Source of the DNA: Pollenia angustigena
Taxonomy: Eukaryota; Arthropoda; Insecta; Diptera; Polleniidae
Assembly (NCBI GenBank): GCA_930367215.1
Contig: OV884056.1
Location: 54,064,308 to 54,128,307, forward strand
Length of the DNA stretch: 64,000 nt
Reading direction: 5' to 3'
Part shown: positions 1 through 11,162 of the stretch, one piece after another
How positions within the stretch are numbered: the stretch's first letter is position 1
How the letters are laid out: each line of letters starts with the position of its first letter
Notes under the pieces: generated by a model
Database searches by the model: none
What the model saw: the letters and a program-made list of their open reading frames with translations, nothing else
Told to the model about the DNA's origin: nothing
Made by a program: the position numbers and the translations under genes

Positions 1-1207
1 TTCGGCCCAAAGACCTTTTATATGAATTTTAACCTAATATGGGCTAAAGCGATAATATTTGTAGGTTTTTTTTTAATTTTGTTATTAAATTGTAAAATGT
101 ATTTTGTTTTTAAATTTGGAATTTTTGATTTTTTAGGGCATATTTTTAACATTTTTAATGCGCATAAAACGTGTTTTTTAGAGCATATTTCTGGTTTCCC
201 TGCTCATGACAATGAGATTGTATTTATAAGATAAAATTAAAAAAGTGTTATTATTCTAAAACTGTCTATTTTAAAATTTGTTTTAAAATGTACTTATTTA
301 ATTTTTTTTTATGAAAGACTAGCCCCAATCCTAATACGACTACTTCATTTCTTTATTTGATTATACATATATTAAAAAAACACACACACGTCCTTTTTTC
401 TTTTGCTTTACACTTTATAAAAATTAAACTAAAATTAAGTAAAAAACATGCAAACTCTGTCACATAAATTATTTACACCCACTTTAACGTTTTTCAAATC
501 AATGAAAGAAGCACCTTGCTCCTTAAAAAACAACAAATAAACAAAAATATATGTATGTATATGCATGTAATGCATCCTTTAAAATCATTACAAAATTGTG
601 CTATTTTCCACATTGAACTTGAACTTCACCCCAACAAAAAAAAAAAACATGTGTCATCAAATTTTAGATTATAAAGCAGCTGCCCTTGTCTGTAAGTGCG
701 TCTCAGTTGTACACACCATTTACATTTGTTTCTTGTTAAAAATTAGTGTTTAGTTGAACATTTATTAATATAAATGTCCTTTCCTTTGTTTTAGGATTTT
801 AACAATTTATGCAGCAGCAACATGTGCTCCCCCTCCAAAACACTTAAAAATGAAACGAACACACTTAAACATTCAAATATACGATGTTGTTGCATCAATG
901 ATGCATCATAATCAACGTCAGTCTTTATGTTAGAATGTATTATATTGTATGTAAATTCATTTGTATTAGAATTAAAGGATGTGGGCTACTGCTTGAATAT
1001 GTGTCAATATATGGCCTGAAGGTGTGGTAATAGGGTGTAAATTAAAGATCTCATCTTAAAGGTTTATATGTTGGCTTGTCAATTTAACCCATTAATCTTT
1101 TAAGGGAGTCTTACTTTTTAAGCTATAATTGCATCGAAATAAATCAAATAGAAGAAAAAGGTTTAATAAAAAAATTGGTCTTATTTTTAACTACATATCT
1201 TCTATCT
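1..1207. other. AT-rich sequence without a recognised gene
   Basis: No reading frame here resembles a protein; the only frame above 60 codons near the left edge is a low-complexity Phe/Leu/Ile stretch. Poly-A and poly-T tracts and short CA repeats occur. It could be intergenic or part of a large intron. Confidence 0.5.
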
Positions 1208-2059
1208 TCTATATATATAAAAATGAAAAATGTTTGTGTGGGTTGTTTGTTTGTTTGTTTGTATGTTGGCTTATAGACTCCTAAACTACTGAACCGATTT
1301 TCCTGAAATTTTTACAGTAGCATCACGTGAGGGGAATTGGTACCCCCCATTAGATGCCAATATTAAATATCGCATATCTTAAGAGCCGCTTCACGCATTT
1401 TGTTGAACTTTTGGTAGTAAAATCTTCTGAGCCCCAAAATTGAAATAAAGTAGCAGCGAGGGAAGTGGTTTCCCCCATAGGACGCCAATGTTTAATATCG
1501 CATATCTTAAGAACTGTTATAGTGAGAATGTTGAAAATTAGTAGAAGTCACTCTTATGGTATACTACACTATTGAAAATAAAAATAAAGCGGGCAGGCGC
1601 AGGGGGGGAAATACCTCTCATAGAATGCATATATTAAATATCGCTCAACTGAAGAAATATGAAAGGGAGAGTCTTCAAACGTGGTTAAAGCTACTATTAT
1701 GGTAAACTATAAATATCAATATAAAAATGGGCGGGGTTGACAGAGGAGGAGCAGTACCCCTCATAGATACTTTTGGTAGTAGGATATTCTGAGCCCAAAA
1801 ATTCAAATAAAATAGCAGCGGGGGAAGTGGTACCCACCATAGGACGCCAATGTTTAATATCGCATATCTTAAGACCTGTTATAGGGAGAATGTTCAAACT
1901 TAGTAGAAGTCACTCCTATGGTATACTACACTTTTGAAAATAAAAATAAAGCGGGAAGGCGCAGGGTCGAAAATGCCTCCAATAGGATGCATATATTAAA
2001 TATCTCTCAACTGAAGAAGTGGTTAAAGCAGTGTAGCGAAGCGCACCGGGTTAAGCAAG
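1208..2059 (+). mobile_element. Non-autonomous Helitron-like element
   Basis: The left end reads TCTATATATATAAAAATG, nearly the same as the 5' end of the Helitron at 37997-41073, and is followed by the usual phrase about an ACTGAACCGATTTTC core. The right end GCGCACCGGGTTAAGCAAGT looks like a decayed form of the Helitron 3' end (the expected CTAG reads CAAG). The inside holds a direct duplication: about 250 bp from 1408-1660 recurs at 1768-2020 (the GGACGCCAATGTTTAATATC phrase at about 1481 and 1841). No rep/helicase reading frame is present, so it must have depended on another copy. The base before TC is T rather than the expected A, so the exact left end is uncertain. Confidence 0.6.
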
Positions 2060-2406
2060 TGTATGTATAAAGAAAACTTGCTTAAAAATTCTGAAGTAAA
2101 AATTTGTCTTGAAGATTTCTGTTTCAAAGTTTTTTAAGAGAAAACTTGTCTCCAAGAGAAAAAAAGTTTTCTGGAAGAAAGTTTTGTATAGAAAAAAAGT
2201 GCTTATTGTAGTTAACAAAAAAATATAAACAAAAACATCATAATTTGTATAATTTTGCATTTATTCGGGGGAAATAATTTAAACTTAAAATTTAAATATA
2301 ATAAACTTAATAAATAGAGTATTTAAGAAATAAAAAGCGCGTAATGTGTTAACAGTTTTTTACAAAAATACAAGTACAGCTAATAGACATAAGATATGTT
2401 GTAAAC

Positions 2407-3837
2407 TTACAACTCATCATGATTTTTATAACCATTACCATATATTTTTAGTAAGAATTGATCCAGTAATTGAGCTACTTCTGCGTGGTATTCATCTTGT
2501 GATTGCAAAAAGCGAATCTTTAACATTTTGAAAATCTCCATAATACGCAGATTCTGTTCCCAACTAGGGAAACAAAGCTGTTTTTTGTTATCTAAAGAAT
2601 AAATAAAATACTCCAGTAGATCGGGAGATTCGAGAAATCTATGAGCATGTTCGTTTATAAGAGTTTCTATTAAATCACAAAAGTTATGATCCACTAGCCA
2701 AGAACTTAAATTTATCTCAGCATATTGGGCGGCAGCTAAAGGATCCTCTGTGGCCGATGATTTAGAAAGCACTAATTCTCGTTCTTCCAGTAAATCGCCT
2801 ATTATAACTAAGGCTTTTATTTTGATTTTAAGTTCGCAATCCCGATTCAGCACAGATATTAAAGCCTGAGTTCCAGAAGTAGATAATATTCTTTGTTGAG
2901 CCAAAGGAAATTTACGCAACAAACTGCTGAAAGCATATAAAGCAGCTGACAATTCTGCAGTGTTAGAGGATGTCATTATTATTTGAGCAAGATGGGATCC
3001 TACATTACGTTCAAAAACTTTAATTTGAACTCGTGGATTATTCTGCGACATGGCTCCCAAAACACGCATAGCCTCCACCTTAAGCGTCGTCTGTGTTGAG
3101 TTCACTAATACGGGCAATAAAACATGTTCCAATCCACCCTTGTCCGCAAATACTAAAGCATTATCAAATTGTGACATTAAATAAACTAAACTTTCCAATG
3201 TTTGTATTTGAGTCTTGAGACGTGCAGCTGCATTTTTACTATCGGTCGTTTGAGTGGATGTTTGAAATTCCTCTATCAATTGTATGATAATTTCAGCATC
3301 TGTTTTAAAAGACTTACGCATAGCCTCAAAACTTTTCTTTAGTTCCTCATAAGATCTATATTCCCGTATGATATTCTCCACTTTTTCCTTAGGCGTATAA
3401 TCAATACCAATTCTTTGGAGAGCTTCATTTAAATGTTTTACTTTCTTGTGTTTTTTACCATTCGATTTGCTCTTGTCTTCGGTCAATGTTTCTGGTACCA
3501 CTGAGAGGGCAGCGTCTTTATTATTTTCCAGCTGATGGTTTTCTGTTGAGTCCTTTTTATTGTCATCCAAAATTTTCGCTTCTTTTTTGCCAGTTTCCAA
3601 ATTAATTCGTATATGCAAACCGGCTGGTATGCCTTGACCTAGCAAAAGAAACAACAACAAATATCAACGTGGAAAAAATTAGGTTTTTTTTAATTTTATT
3701 GGCATACCCTCCGGTATTTCTTGCCATTCCCTCGTAGGCACAAATGTTTTATTTTCTTTTAGCTCTTTCGCCCAACCCCGGTAAATTAGGCACATTACCA
3801 CTAACAAAGTTAAATGTTTCATCACTATTTTTTTCAT
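2407..3837 (-). CDS. Sil1: SIL1-family nucleotide exchange factor for ER Hsp70 (BiP)
   Basis: Two exons: 3837-3708 and 3638-2407, joined by a 69-base intron (GTATGC donor, TTTTGCTAG acceptor, phase 1); predicted product 453 aa, against about 460 for human SIL1. The first 23 residues are a hydrophobic signal peptide. After it comes the SIL1 signature FVPTREWQ, then across the splice GQGIPAGLHIRINLETG and KEAK. The rest is helical, as expected for armadillo repeats (ANALVFADKGGLEH-like and VEAMRVLGAMSQNNP segments). The protein ends in HDEL, a classic ER retrieval tetrapeptide. Family knowledge: SIL1 releases ADP from BiP in the ER lumen, promoting client turnover. A polyadenylation signal (AATAAA on the minus strand) lies at 2260-2265. 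The short first exon was found by matching family sequence; the large frame alone would lack the signal peptide. Confidence 0.93.
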
Positions 3838-4000
3838 TTATTACCAGTTTTACTAATAAGTTTGTGAAATTAATTCAACTTATTAAAAAATATATATATT
3901 CGCGTCTAATTTTTCGTCTTTTTATCTTACGTGTCTGTTTCTCGCAAAAATTTTTTGTTGTTCTTAGTTTTTGTGCTCAGCTGTTCGTTAAACTGTCAAA

Positions 4001-4051
4001 ATGAAAAGCAGACAGAAAAACAAAAACAATGTTGTGTTTACAAACAAACCG
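4001..4051 (+). other. Possible first coding exon of a divergent gene
   Basis: An ATG in a very good fly start context (GTCAAAATG) opens 17 basic codons (Lys/Arg/Gln/Asn rich) and meets GTAAAT, a possible splice donor, at 4052. It lies 163 bp from the Sil1 start on the other strand, so the two could share a promoter. The peptide faintly recalls the amino end of small basic nucleolar proteins, but 17 residues cannot establish that, and I found no second exon. Confidence 0.25.
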
Positions 4052-4492
4052 GTAAATAAAAGTACTGTATAAACTAAATTGCGTCGCCACATGACAAATT
4101 CTGATAAGAATTAAATTCTTGGTATGGTATCACAGACAAAACAACTTTACAGAAACATGTTTTTCTATTTATATACAGTGGTGTGCCGAAAATATATCCA
4201 CGAAAAAATACGGACACCTAACATTTAAATTAAAAGGGCATATCTTTAAAAAGAAAACGAGTATTACAAACAAATGAAAAATGCTTTGTATATAATCTAT
4301 CTAGCTTTTATTTTCGCATAATCTAGACGAGATTATTAAAATAATGAATTTGCCACGAGGTACGAATTGGGAAATTCAGTTTTTTAAATATATTTTTAAG
4401 ATATTTCTCAATATTTATACATATCTCGATTTTTTCAAGTTCATAAGTTTGTATTTTTAGTGATAATCTAGTTAATCTTATTACATACAAAA

Positions 4493-4711
4493 GTTACATT
4501 GTTGCAGAAACCCGTTTTTTAGACCTTTTAATTTTTGACCAACAACTATTTTTTAACACAGGAAATAGGTACATATGTATTTATTTTGTTATATCTTTGT
4601 GAAGAGTAATAAAAAATCAAAAAAAAAATATATTTCCTGAGTTAGCAAAAAAGTTGAAGGTTAAAAACTAAAAGGTCTGAAAAAGGGTTTCTTTAACAAT
4701 GTTGCCAAACA
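4493..4711. repeat. Short inverted-repeat (MITE-like) sequence
   Basis: The left arm (ACATTGTTGCAGAAACCCG, then AGACCTTTTA) recurs inverted at the right (TAAAAGGTCT, GGGTTTCTTTAACAATGTTG). Arms are about 45 bp with mismatches. No coding content; target duplication not resolved. Confidence 0.5.
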
Positions 4712-5168
4712 AAACAAGCAATAAATGATTAAAATATGTCTACAACTTTTAATTTTATTTACAAAAGATGACAAATTTTGACTAAATTTAATAATTTTAT
4801 AAAACGCTATGGAGGGGTGGTAATAAAGGGCAATTATGTTTCGAGAAAATGTTAAGGACTCAAAGGGTTTAATTTTATTGTACGTTATGGCACGCTTTTG
4901 CTCTGCTGTCCCACTTACACAAAAAGCAACAATATTTTGTGTACTCTTTTTTTAATCCCGCTAGCATAGCCACTACTTTTAAATCGGCACATACATTCCA
5001 CAAATAGCGAACGTACTGAATTTTATTGCATGAATTTAAAATAAAAATAAGTTACTAAAATTAATAGAAGTTACCTCAATATTTCTCAACAATCTGTTAG
5101 ATCAAAGAAATAGTAAATCTCTGTTGTATTTAACATAGATGTTAAAAAGCCTTAACTGGTAATGTAAT

Positions 5169-6204
5169 CAGGGTTTAAAAGCATCCATCAGCTGGCTGCT
5201 TTTTATTTTTGCTTTTGCCACTGCTTTTGAAATTTTTAATTTTTTTCCAATAGCCAATGTTTTGTTTTTCGTTTGTGCAAAAAAGCAAATCTCCTATTAT
5301 GAATATTTTTATTTTCTGACAACTGCTTTTTTACCAGCCAGCGACAAAAATGGACAACCACATAAAAAGCAAAAGCTAAAAAAAATTATTTCGCCTTTTG
5401 CTTTTTTAATTTTTCCTGAAAGAAGAGCTAGTTAAAAAAGACAAACCAAAAAAAAAATCTAAAATTCAAAGAACAAAAATTCTTCTCTGGCTGGTAATAA
5501 CAAAAAGCCGCTGAAGTGTGTGCTAAAAGCAGTCTGAGCAGAGCTATTAGCTCTGCAAAAAGGCAGATTACAACGAAAAAATACTGATCAGTGCACAAGC
5601 AACATGGTTTTTTTCATGGTGGTGAGGAAAAATAAATTTTTGCCTTTCTTCAGTAATGTTGTTGTTGCTCGACAGTTTGCATGACTATAGCACGAAATGT
5701 GTGTGTATTTTGGTTTTTTTTTAATAGTTTTAGTAAAGGCAACCAGCCAAAGTGTCAGTTGGATTTTTTATTGTATAGAAACAAAAACAAATTCTTGTTG
5801 TATTTGTTTTGCATGAAAAATATCACTTGTCTTTGTCGATCTCCTATTTTGCGGCTATTAGCATGCAGTGGTTTTTGATTTGGCGGCTGTTTGACAGAAT
5901 CTTTTTGTTTCATTCTCTTTCCTACATATTTTCTCCTACAACAGAAAAGTTATTGCCGTTGCTTTTTGAGTTCCATCAAATATGAAATTTTTGCTATTGT
6001 TAAAAAAGCAATAGTTGGAAAAAGCAGTGTCCATTAAAAGGTTACTTTTCAAAAACAGTGTGTTTATTTTGCTGCTGCTTTTGAAAAGTGTGGGCTTTTT
6101 TAGCAGTGGAACTTGTCGGCTTTTTATTTTTGATTTTTTTTTTTAAAGGAAAAAGGCAAAATTTGGCTGCTTTTGCTAATATGGCGATAGCATTTTAAAC
6201 CCTG
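5169..6204. mobile_element. hAT-like non-autonomous element with 8-bp target duplication
   Basis: Terminal inverted repeats CAGGGTTTAAAAGC and GCATTTTAAACCCTG are flanked on both sides by AATGTAAT (5161-5168 and 6205-6212), an exact 8-bp duplication. An 8-bp duplication and a CAGGG start fit the hAT superfamily. The interior is poly-A/poly-T rich with repeated GCTTTT words on both strands and has no transposase frame. Confidence 0.75.
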
Positions 6205-6212
6205 AATGTAAT

Positions 6213-6847
6213 TCAATAACAAAATCTTTCATTTCCTTCCTTCCTCTTCAATTTTATTAGATCATTTTTTTCACTCACTTACACAAACACAACAACTATA
6301 AAACGCGCTTTTTTCTACTTTACCAAACGACGAACATTTTCTTATTTTGTTTTTCTCTAATCGTACACGCACAACAACAAAAAAAACCCATCGGCCAGCA
6401 AACTATTTAGTGGAGCGCAAGGGCTCCGCTGGGAACAAATAACCTTGAATTGTATTCGATGCATGTTGTTATTGCCAACATATTTTCAATTTGTTAAAAA
6501 GTTTTTTCAATTCTGTAAATCAATTAATTTTACTATTTTATCTATACTCTTTTAATAAGTAATAAGATTAGTTTAATGTTTAATCACAATTTTATACATT
6601 TCTTGCAGTGATTTTATGTTTTTTAGCAGACTGTTTTATACACGCACTTGCACCGAACGATCTTGAAAAGAAACTGATGGAGATGAGTTATTAACAGCTC
6701 TGTTAAGTGTTTTAACAGAACAGAGTACAATTACATAAGCATAATCTTAATTAAATGTGCAACGATGTTAGAAACAACAGGATTTTTTGGTTGATATGAG
6801 TTTGTGAAGTGAAGTTGTTTTTCAAGATTATGCGAAAAATTGCATTT
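6213..6847. other. Intergenic, nothing recognised
   Basis: AT-rich sequence with no convincing frame, repeat end or RNA motif. Confidence 0.4.
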
Positions 6848-7240
6848 TGATACCCTCAACCACAATTAGTTGTGAAGAGGGTATACTTAGTTTCTCATTC
6901 CGTGTGAAACTTTTTTATTATTCATCTCAGACCCCATAAAGTATATAATGAGTAATTCTAAGTTGATTTAGCCATGTCCGCCTGTCTGTCCGTTTGTCCG
7001 TCTGTTGAAAACGGCTGTAGGAAAAATCGCCCAAAGAAAAATGGCCCAAAAAAAAAAAATCGCCCAAAAAAATTCCATGTAAAATTGGGCCTGAATTCAT
7101 ATGAAAAGTGACCCAACATTTTTGGGCTATTTTTCGTTATTATTGGTTGATTTTTCGTTTTTTAAATTTTATATGAAAAATAGCGCATTTTTTTGGGCCA
7201 TTTTTTCATTTCTAAAATTATTTCAAAATCTTACATACTA

Positions 7241-8167
7241 AAGGGTTAAATTGTAAGGGCCGATGTTTTATGTGAACCACACCTAAACGCCAAGTTTTTT
7301 TCCGAATTTTATTTGACATTTCTCTATTTCAGACTTACTCAATTTGAACCATGGAGAGATACACAATCCAACAACGTGTTAAAGTTATCCAGACTTATTA
7401 TGAAAATGGGCGTTCAAATCAAAATGCATATCGTCCAAATTATCTTCAGTGATGAGACACATTTTCACCTCAGTGGATTCGTCAATAAACAGAATTGCCG
7501 CATTTGGGCGAATGAGAATCCAAGAGTTATTGTCGAAAAACCAATGCACCCACAAAGAGTGACTGTTTGGTGGGGTTTATGGGCTGGCGGCATCATCGGG
7601 CCGTATTTTTTCCAAAATGAGGCCGGTCAGGCAGTTACTGTGAATGGTGTTCGCTATCGTGAGATGATAACGAACTTTTTATGGCCCGAATTGGAAGATA
7701 TGGATGTGGACGATATGTGGTTTCAGCAGGACGGTGCCACTTGCCACACAGCTAACGAAACAATGGCTCTTTTGCGCAACAAATTCAATGGCCGTGTTAT
7801 CTCACGTAATGGCGATGTCAATTGGCCGCCAAGATCATGTGATTTGACACCGTTGGACTTTCTTCTTTGGGGTTATTTGAAAGAAAAGGTATACGTCGAT
7901 AAGCCAGCAACAATTCAAGAGCTAAAGGATGAGATAATTCGGCACATTAACGGCATAGAACCTCCATTATGCCTCAGGGTCATCGAAAATTTGGACCATC
8001 GGATGGAGGTGTGCCGCCGTGGTCGCGGCGCCCATTTGGCCGATATTTTGTTCCATACATAATTGAATAATACCAATATATCATAATAAAATAAAATTAC
8101 AATAATTTCCTAAATAGTTTGTGTTTTATTTAAAATCAACATCGGCCCTTGAAATTTAACCACCCTT
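7241..8167 (+). mobile_element. Internally deleted DD41D (rosa-type) Tc1/mariner element
   Basis: Terminal inverted repeats of about 30 bp (AAGGGTTAAATTGTAAGGGC at left; the right end, read inverted, has AAGGGTGGTTAAATTTCAAG) are flanked by TA at 7239-7240 and 8168-8169, the superfamily's TA target. Both ends share GGGCCGATGTT. The element is 927 bp and should be near 1.3 kb if complete. Confidence 0.85.
7351..8062 (+). pseudogene. DD41D mariner-like transposase with internal deletion
   Basis: Translation can start at the ATG at 7351 (MERYTIQQRVKVIQTYYENG), the family's helix-turn-helix amino end, but this frame reaches a stop at the TGA at 7451. From about 7430 a different frame gives the catalytic half: FSDETHFHL (first Asp), WFQQDGATCHT (second Asp) and SCDLTPLDFLLWGYLK (third Asp). 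I count 41 residues between the second Asp and the Asp of PLDF, hence DD41D. The carboxy end ADILFHT is typical. The missing block covers most of the DNA-binding domain and the linker, so no full transposase is made, although the catalytic 200 residues are free of stops. A second, more decayed copy lies at 20935-21385. Confidence 0.88.
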
Positions 8168-8247
8168 TATTTGTCTAAATCATTCATTATTACTATACGT
8201 CGAATTCCTAAATGTTATTTATAAAAATAACGGGATATATTGATAAA

Positions 8248-9200
8248 AGGTGGCATATCATAACGTCCAGTGTCATAGTGTCCGTGGACAAACTCGAAAG
8301 CATAGCTTACAAACTCGAAAGCATAGCCGGCCTTTGGCCGAGCGCAAGGATTTTCTCCTCTTTGATAAAACAAGTACCGGCTCTGCTAACTAAAGCTTCT
8401 CTGCACAGCCGGCCTTCGGCCGGGGCAAGGATTTTTTACTCTATGGTATAACGAAAACCGGCTTCGCTAACTAAAGCTTCTCTGCATAGCCGGCCTTTGG
8501 CCGGGCGCAAGGATTTTCTCCTCTATGATATAACAAAGACCGGCTTCGCTTACTAAAGCTTATCTGCGAAGTCGGCCTTCGTTCGGAAACAAGGCAGATT
8601 TAAGAAGCTTTACTTAGCGAAACCGGTACTTGTTATACGCAGAGAAGCTTTAGTTAGCGAAGCCGGTCTTTGTTATATCATAGAGGAGAAAATCCTTGCG
8701 CCCGGCCAAAGGCCGGCTATGCAAAGAAGCTTTAGTTAGCGAAGCCGGTTTTTGTTTTACCATAGAGTAAAAAATCCTTGCGCCCGGCCTAAGGCCGGCT
8801 ACGCCGAGACGCTTTAGTAAGCGCCCAAAAGTGTTTTCGTTATATGTTTAATATATGCACCCAGAGAAAGAACAACAAAACCATTTTTAAAAAAATGTTG
8901 ACCATATTATATTATGTTTAATTTAACCAAATCATTGTCACCGACAACTATATTTTGGTAAAATAAGTTTCTTTAAAAATAGTTTTGTTGGTTGTGACCA
9001 TAATAAAACATGTTTTTCTCTGCGTGTATGTATATCATTGTTTGTATTTAACATCTTTAGTAATTATGCCCCTTATGACATTTTTAAAAATGACAATGTC
9101 AATTTGCAAAGTGTCTTAATGCCCACGGACGTTATGACATTTTCAAAAGTGTCACAGTGTCCATGGACATTACGATTCTGGACTTTATGACATGCCACCT
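8248..9200. mobile_element. Palindromic foldback-like element built of ~81-bp units
   Basis: Ends AGGTGGCATATCATAACGTC and, inverted, AGGTGGCATGTCATAAAGTC form about 42-bp imperfect terminal inverted repeats. Inside, three direct copies of an 81-bp GC-richer unit (GCCGGCCTTTGGCC, GCAAGGATTTT, CTAACTAAAGCTTCTCTGC) start near 8327, 8409 and 8489; from about 8595 the same unit runs inverted for two and a half copies to 8825. The turn-round is near 8590. GC content is well above the surroundings. No target duplication could be assigned. Confidence 0.75.
8872..9022. mobile_element. Small CAGAGAAA-ended MITE
   Basis: Near-palindrome of about 150 bp: the left arm (CAGAGAAAGAACAACAAAAC) matches the right arm read inverted (CAGAGAAAAACATG..., ACCAACAAAACTATTTTTAA). 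It sits inside the foldback element at 8248-9200. No flanking duplication is visible. Confidence 0.55.
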
Positions 9201-9861
9201 CGCAAAAAGCTATATTCTGTTTTGAGTAATTGATTATAACTATGCAGTGATTAATTAATATTTAACTTTTGAATAGTGCACAAAGTTTGGCGGAGGGCTC
9301 AAAAAAGTATGTATTACTGTCCATACTGCCGCGCAGCTGTTGAAGATACAATGCAATACAAAAAACTTACATTTGTATGTTACTAAATTTATATGAATAA
9401 TAATAACTGTTTTGCAAATTGGGTAATATTTAATTTTTTTTTTTTTTTTTTTTTTTTTGGAAAAAAAATTCGTTTTTTTTTTTTGGTCCTTTTTCGTTTC
9501 TTGTGGGCAAAATTTCATATTTAACTTTTTGGGTCATTTTTCATGTTCTGTTGGGCGATTCTTCATTTGGGCGATTTTTAATTTTTTTTTTTTTTGCCAT
9601 TTTTCTTTGGGCGATTTTTCCTACAGCCGTTGAAAACACGCTCACTTTCGAAAAATTCAAAAGAAATGGACAAACTTGGTGTCAAATTGCTTGTATTTAT
9701 CCTTAGCAGTTTAGGATTGAAATCCAGTTAAATAGGTTCAGTAAGATCAGACCTATAAATCAAAATGTGGAACCATCCCCTAGAAAAATTGATAATTATG
9801 TTTCAATAACTAACATAAATGATGGAACAATGCACGGAATGATATAAGATTTTACAAAAGT

Positions 9862-10700
9862 TTGTTTTATTCGACTCGAAATCACACTGTAAAATTTCGT
9901 GAAGATCGGTCCATAATTTACAATAGGCCCCATATAAACCCTAATCCCGAAAAACAGTTTAGTGCGCCTAAAATTGTAATTAAAAATGCTATCATAGCAA
10001 AATTTGGCACGTCACAGTTTTATAAGACTAGAAATGACACAGCAAAATTTCATGAAGATCGGTCCGTAATTTACCCTAGGCCCCATATAAACCCTACTCC
10101 CGGAAAACAGTTTAGTGCGCCTAAAACCGTAATAAATAATGATATCATAATAGAATTTGATACGTCACAGTTTAATAGGACTAGTAATGACACCGTGAAG
10201 TTTCGTGCAGATTGGTCCATAATTTAACTTGGTCTGATATACCCCTTACTCCCAGAAAACAGTTTATTACGCCTAAAACCGGAATTTATAATGGTATCAG
10301 AATAAAATTTAATACATTACAGTTTTATAGGACTAGAAATTACCTTGTTAAATTTCGTGAAGATCGGGTCTAAAATTTACCCTAGGCCTTATATAAACCC
10401 TACTACCAGAAAACTGTCTTACACCAAAATAAATAATGCTATCAGAGTAAAATTGAATACTTCACAGTTTTAAATGACTAGAAATCACACTAATAAATTT
10501 CGTGATAATCGGTCCATAATTTACTATATGCCCTATATAAAGCCCACTCTGGTAAATTACCTAAATACGCCTAAAACCGTAGCAGATGTATTTATTGTGG
10601 CAAAAATTCTTCCAACTTAGTTTCATATGGCCACAAAAAATTTTAAGAATTTTGTGATATGCGGTCCATAATTTACTTTAGATCCCATATTTAGCAGCCT
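9862..10700 (-). repeat. ~152-bp tandem array inside family A
   Basis: The phrase CGGTCCATAATTTAC (with variants) recurs about every 150 bp (near 9908, 10060, 10210, 10365, 10510, 10650), together with CCCCATATAAACCCTA and ACAGTTTAGTGCGCCTAAAA. Divergence grows toward the right. The 121-codon open frame here is an accident of the repeat. The same unit in the other orientation makes up 54015-54900. Confidence 0.8.
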
Positions 10701-11020
10701 TCTGAAATTCACTGTACACGCTAAAATTAATTTCACCGCTGTTTTGAAATACAATTTTGAAATTTATGTTCTTAATACCAGAAATCACTCTGCAGAATTT
10801 GAGGATGATTGGTTTATAACTTACCATGACTCCAATATAAATTCCCCTCCTGAAAATCGAATCATGATATTTTACTCAAGCTAGTAGCCGTGCTTAACCT
10901 ACTGTCAAAAATTACCAAAAAGTCTCTCAAATGTATTAAAAAGAAAAACATTTGATTCCGTACGGAATGTGCGATCAGTATCGCACTTTGCTTAAGCAAA
11001 TGACAGTTTCATAAAACTTA

Positions 11021-11162
11021 GTCTGGGTTTACACTATGAAAGTTTTCTTTCAGAAAGTATCAGTTTATTGGGAGAGGGGAAGAGAATATGCCACTTTCCT
11101 CTCCCCTCTCTTTAACAAACTAAGACTTTCTGAAAGAAAACTTTCATAGTGTGAACCCAGAC
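11021..11162. mobile_element. Harbinger-like MITE, TTA target duplication
   Basis: 142-bp palindromic element with ends GTCTGGGTTTACACTATGAA and its near complement, flanked by TTA at 11018-11020 and 11163-11165. The three-base TWA duplication is the mark of PIF/Harbinger. A same-length sister copy is at 26183-26324. Confidence 0.8.

Larger units (their letters stand above)
7013..9628. mobile_element. MULE-like TIR element with 9-bp target duplication, host of two nested elements
   Basis: Inverted ends GGCTGTAGGAAAAATCGCCC and its complement (9609-9628) extend over about 35 bp. GTTGAAAAC is present immediately outside both ends (7004-7012 and 9629-9637). The uninterrupted family A copy at 55110-55145 has a single GTTTTCAAC at the matching place, which proves both the ends and the 9-bp duplication. 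A 9-bp duplication suggests the Mutator superfamily, but no transposase of its own remains. The interior is GGGCGATTTTT-type repeats plus the elements at 7241-8167 and 8248-9200. Confidence 0.8.

Noticed and set aside
2407..3660. Reading Sil1 as a single 417-aa frame
   Set aside because: It would start at a non-ATG codon in intron sequence and lack the signal peptide and FVPTREWQ; a short upstream exon supplies both in phase.
8212..8451. 79-aa frame with repeated KLESIA and PSARIF
   Set aside because: Falls in the 81-bp unit of the foldback element; repeats explain it.
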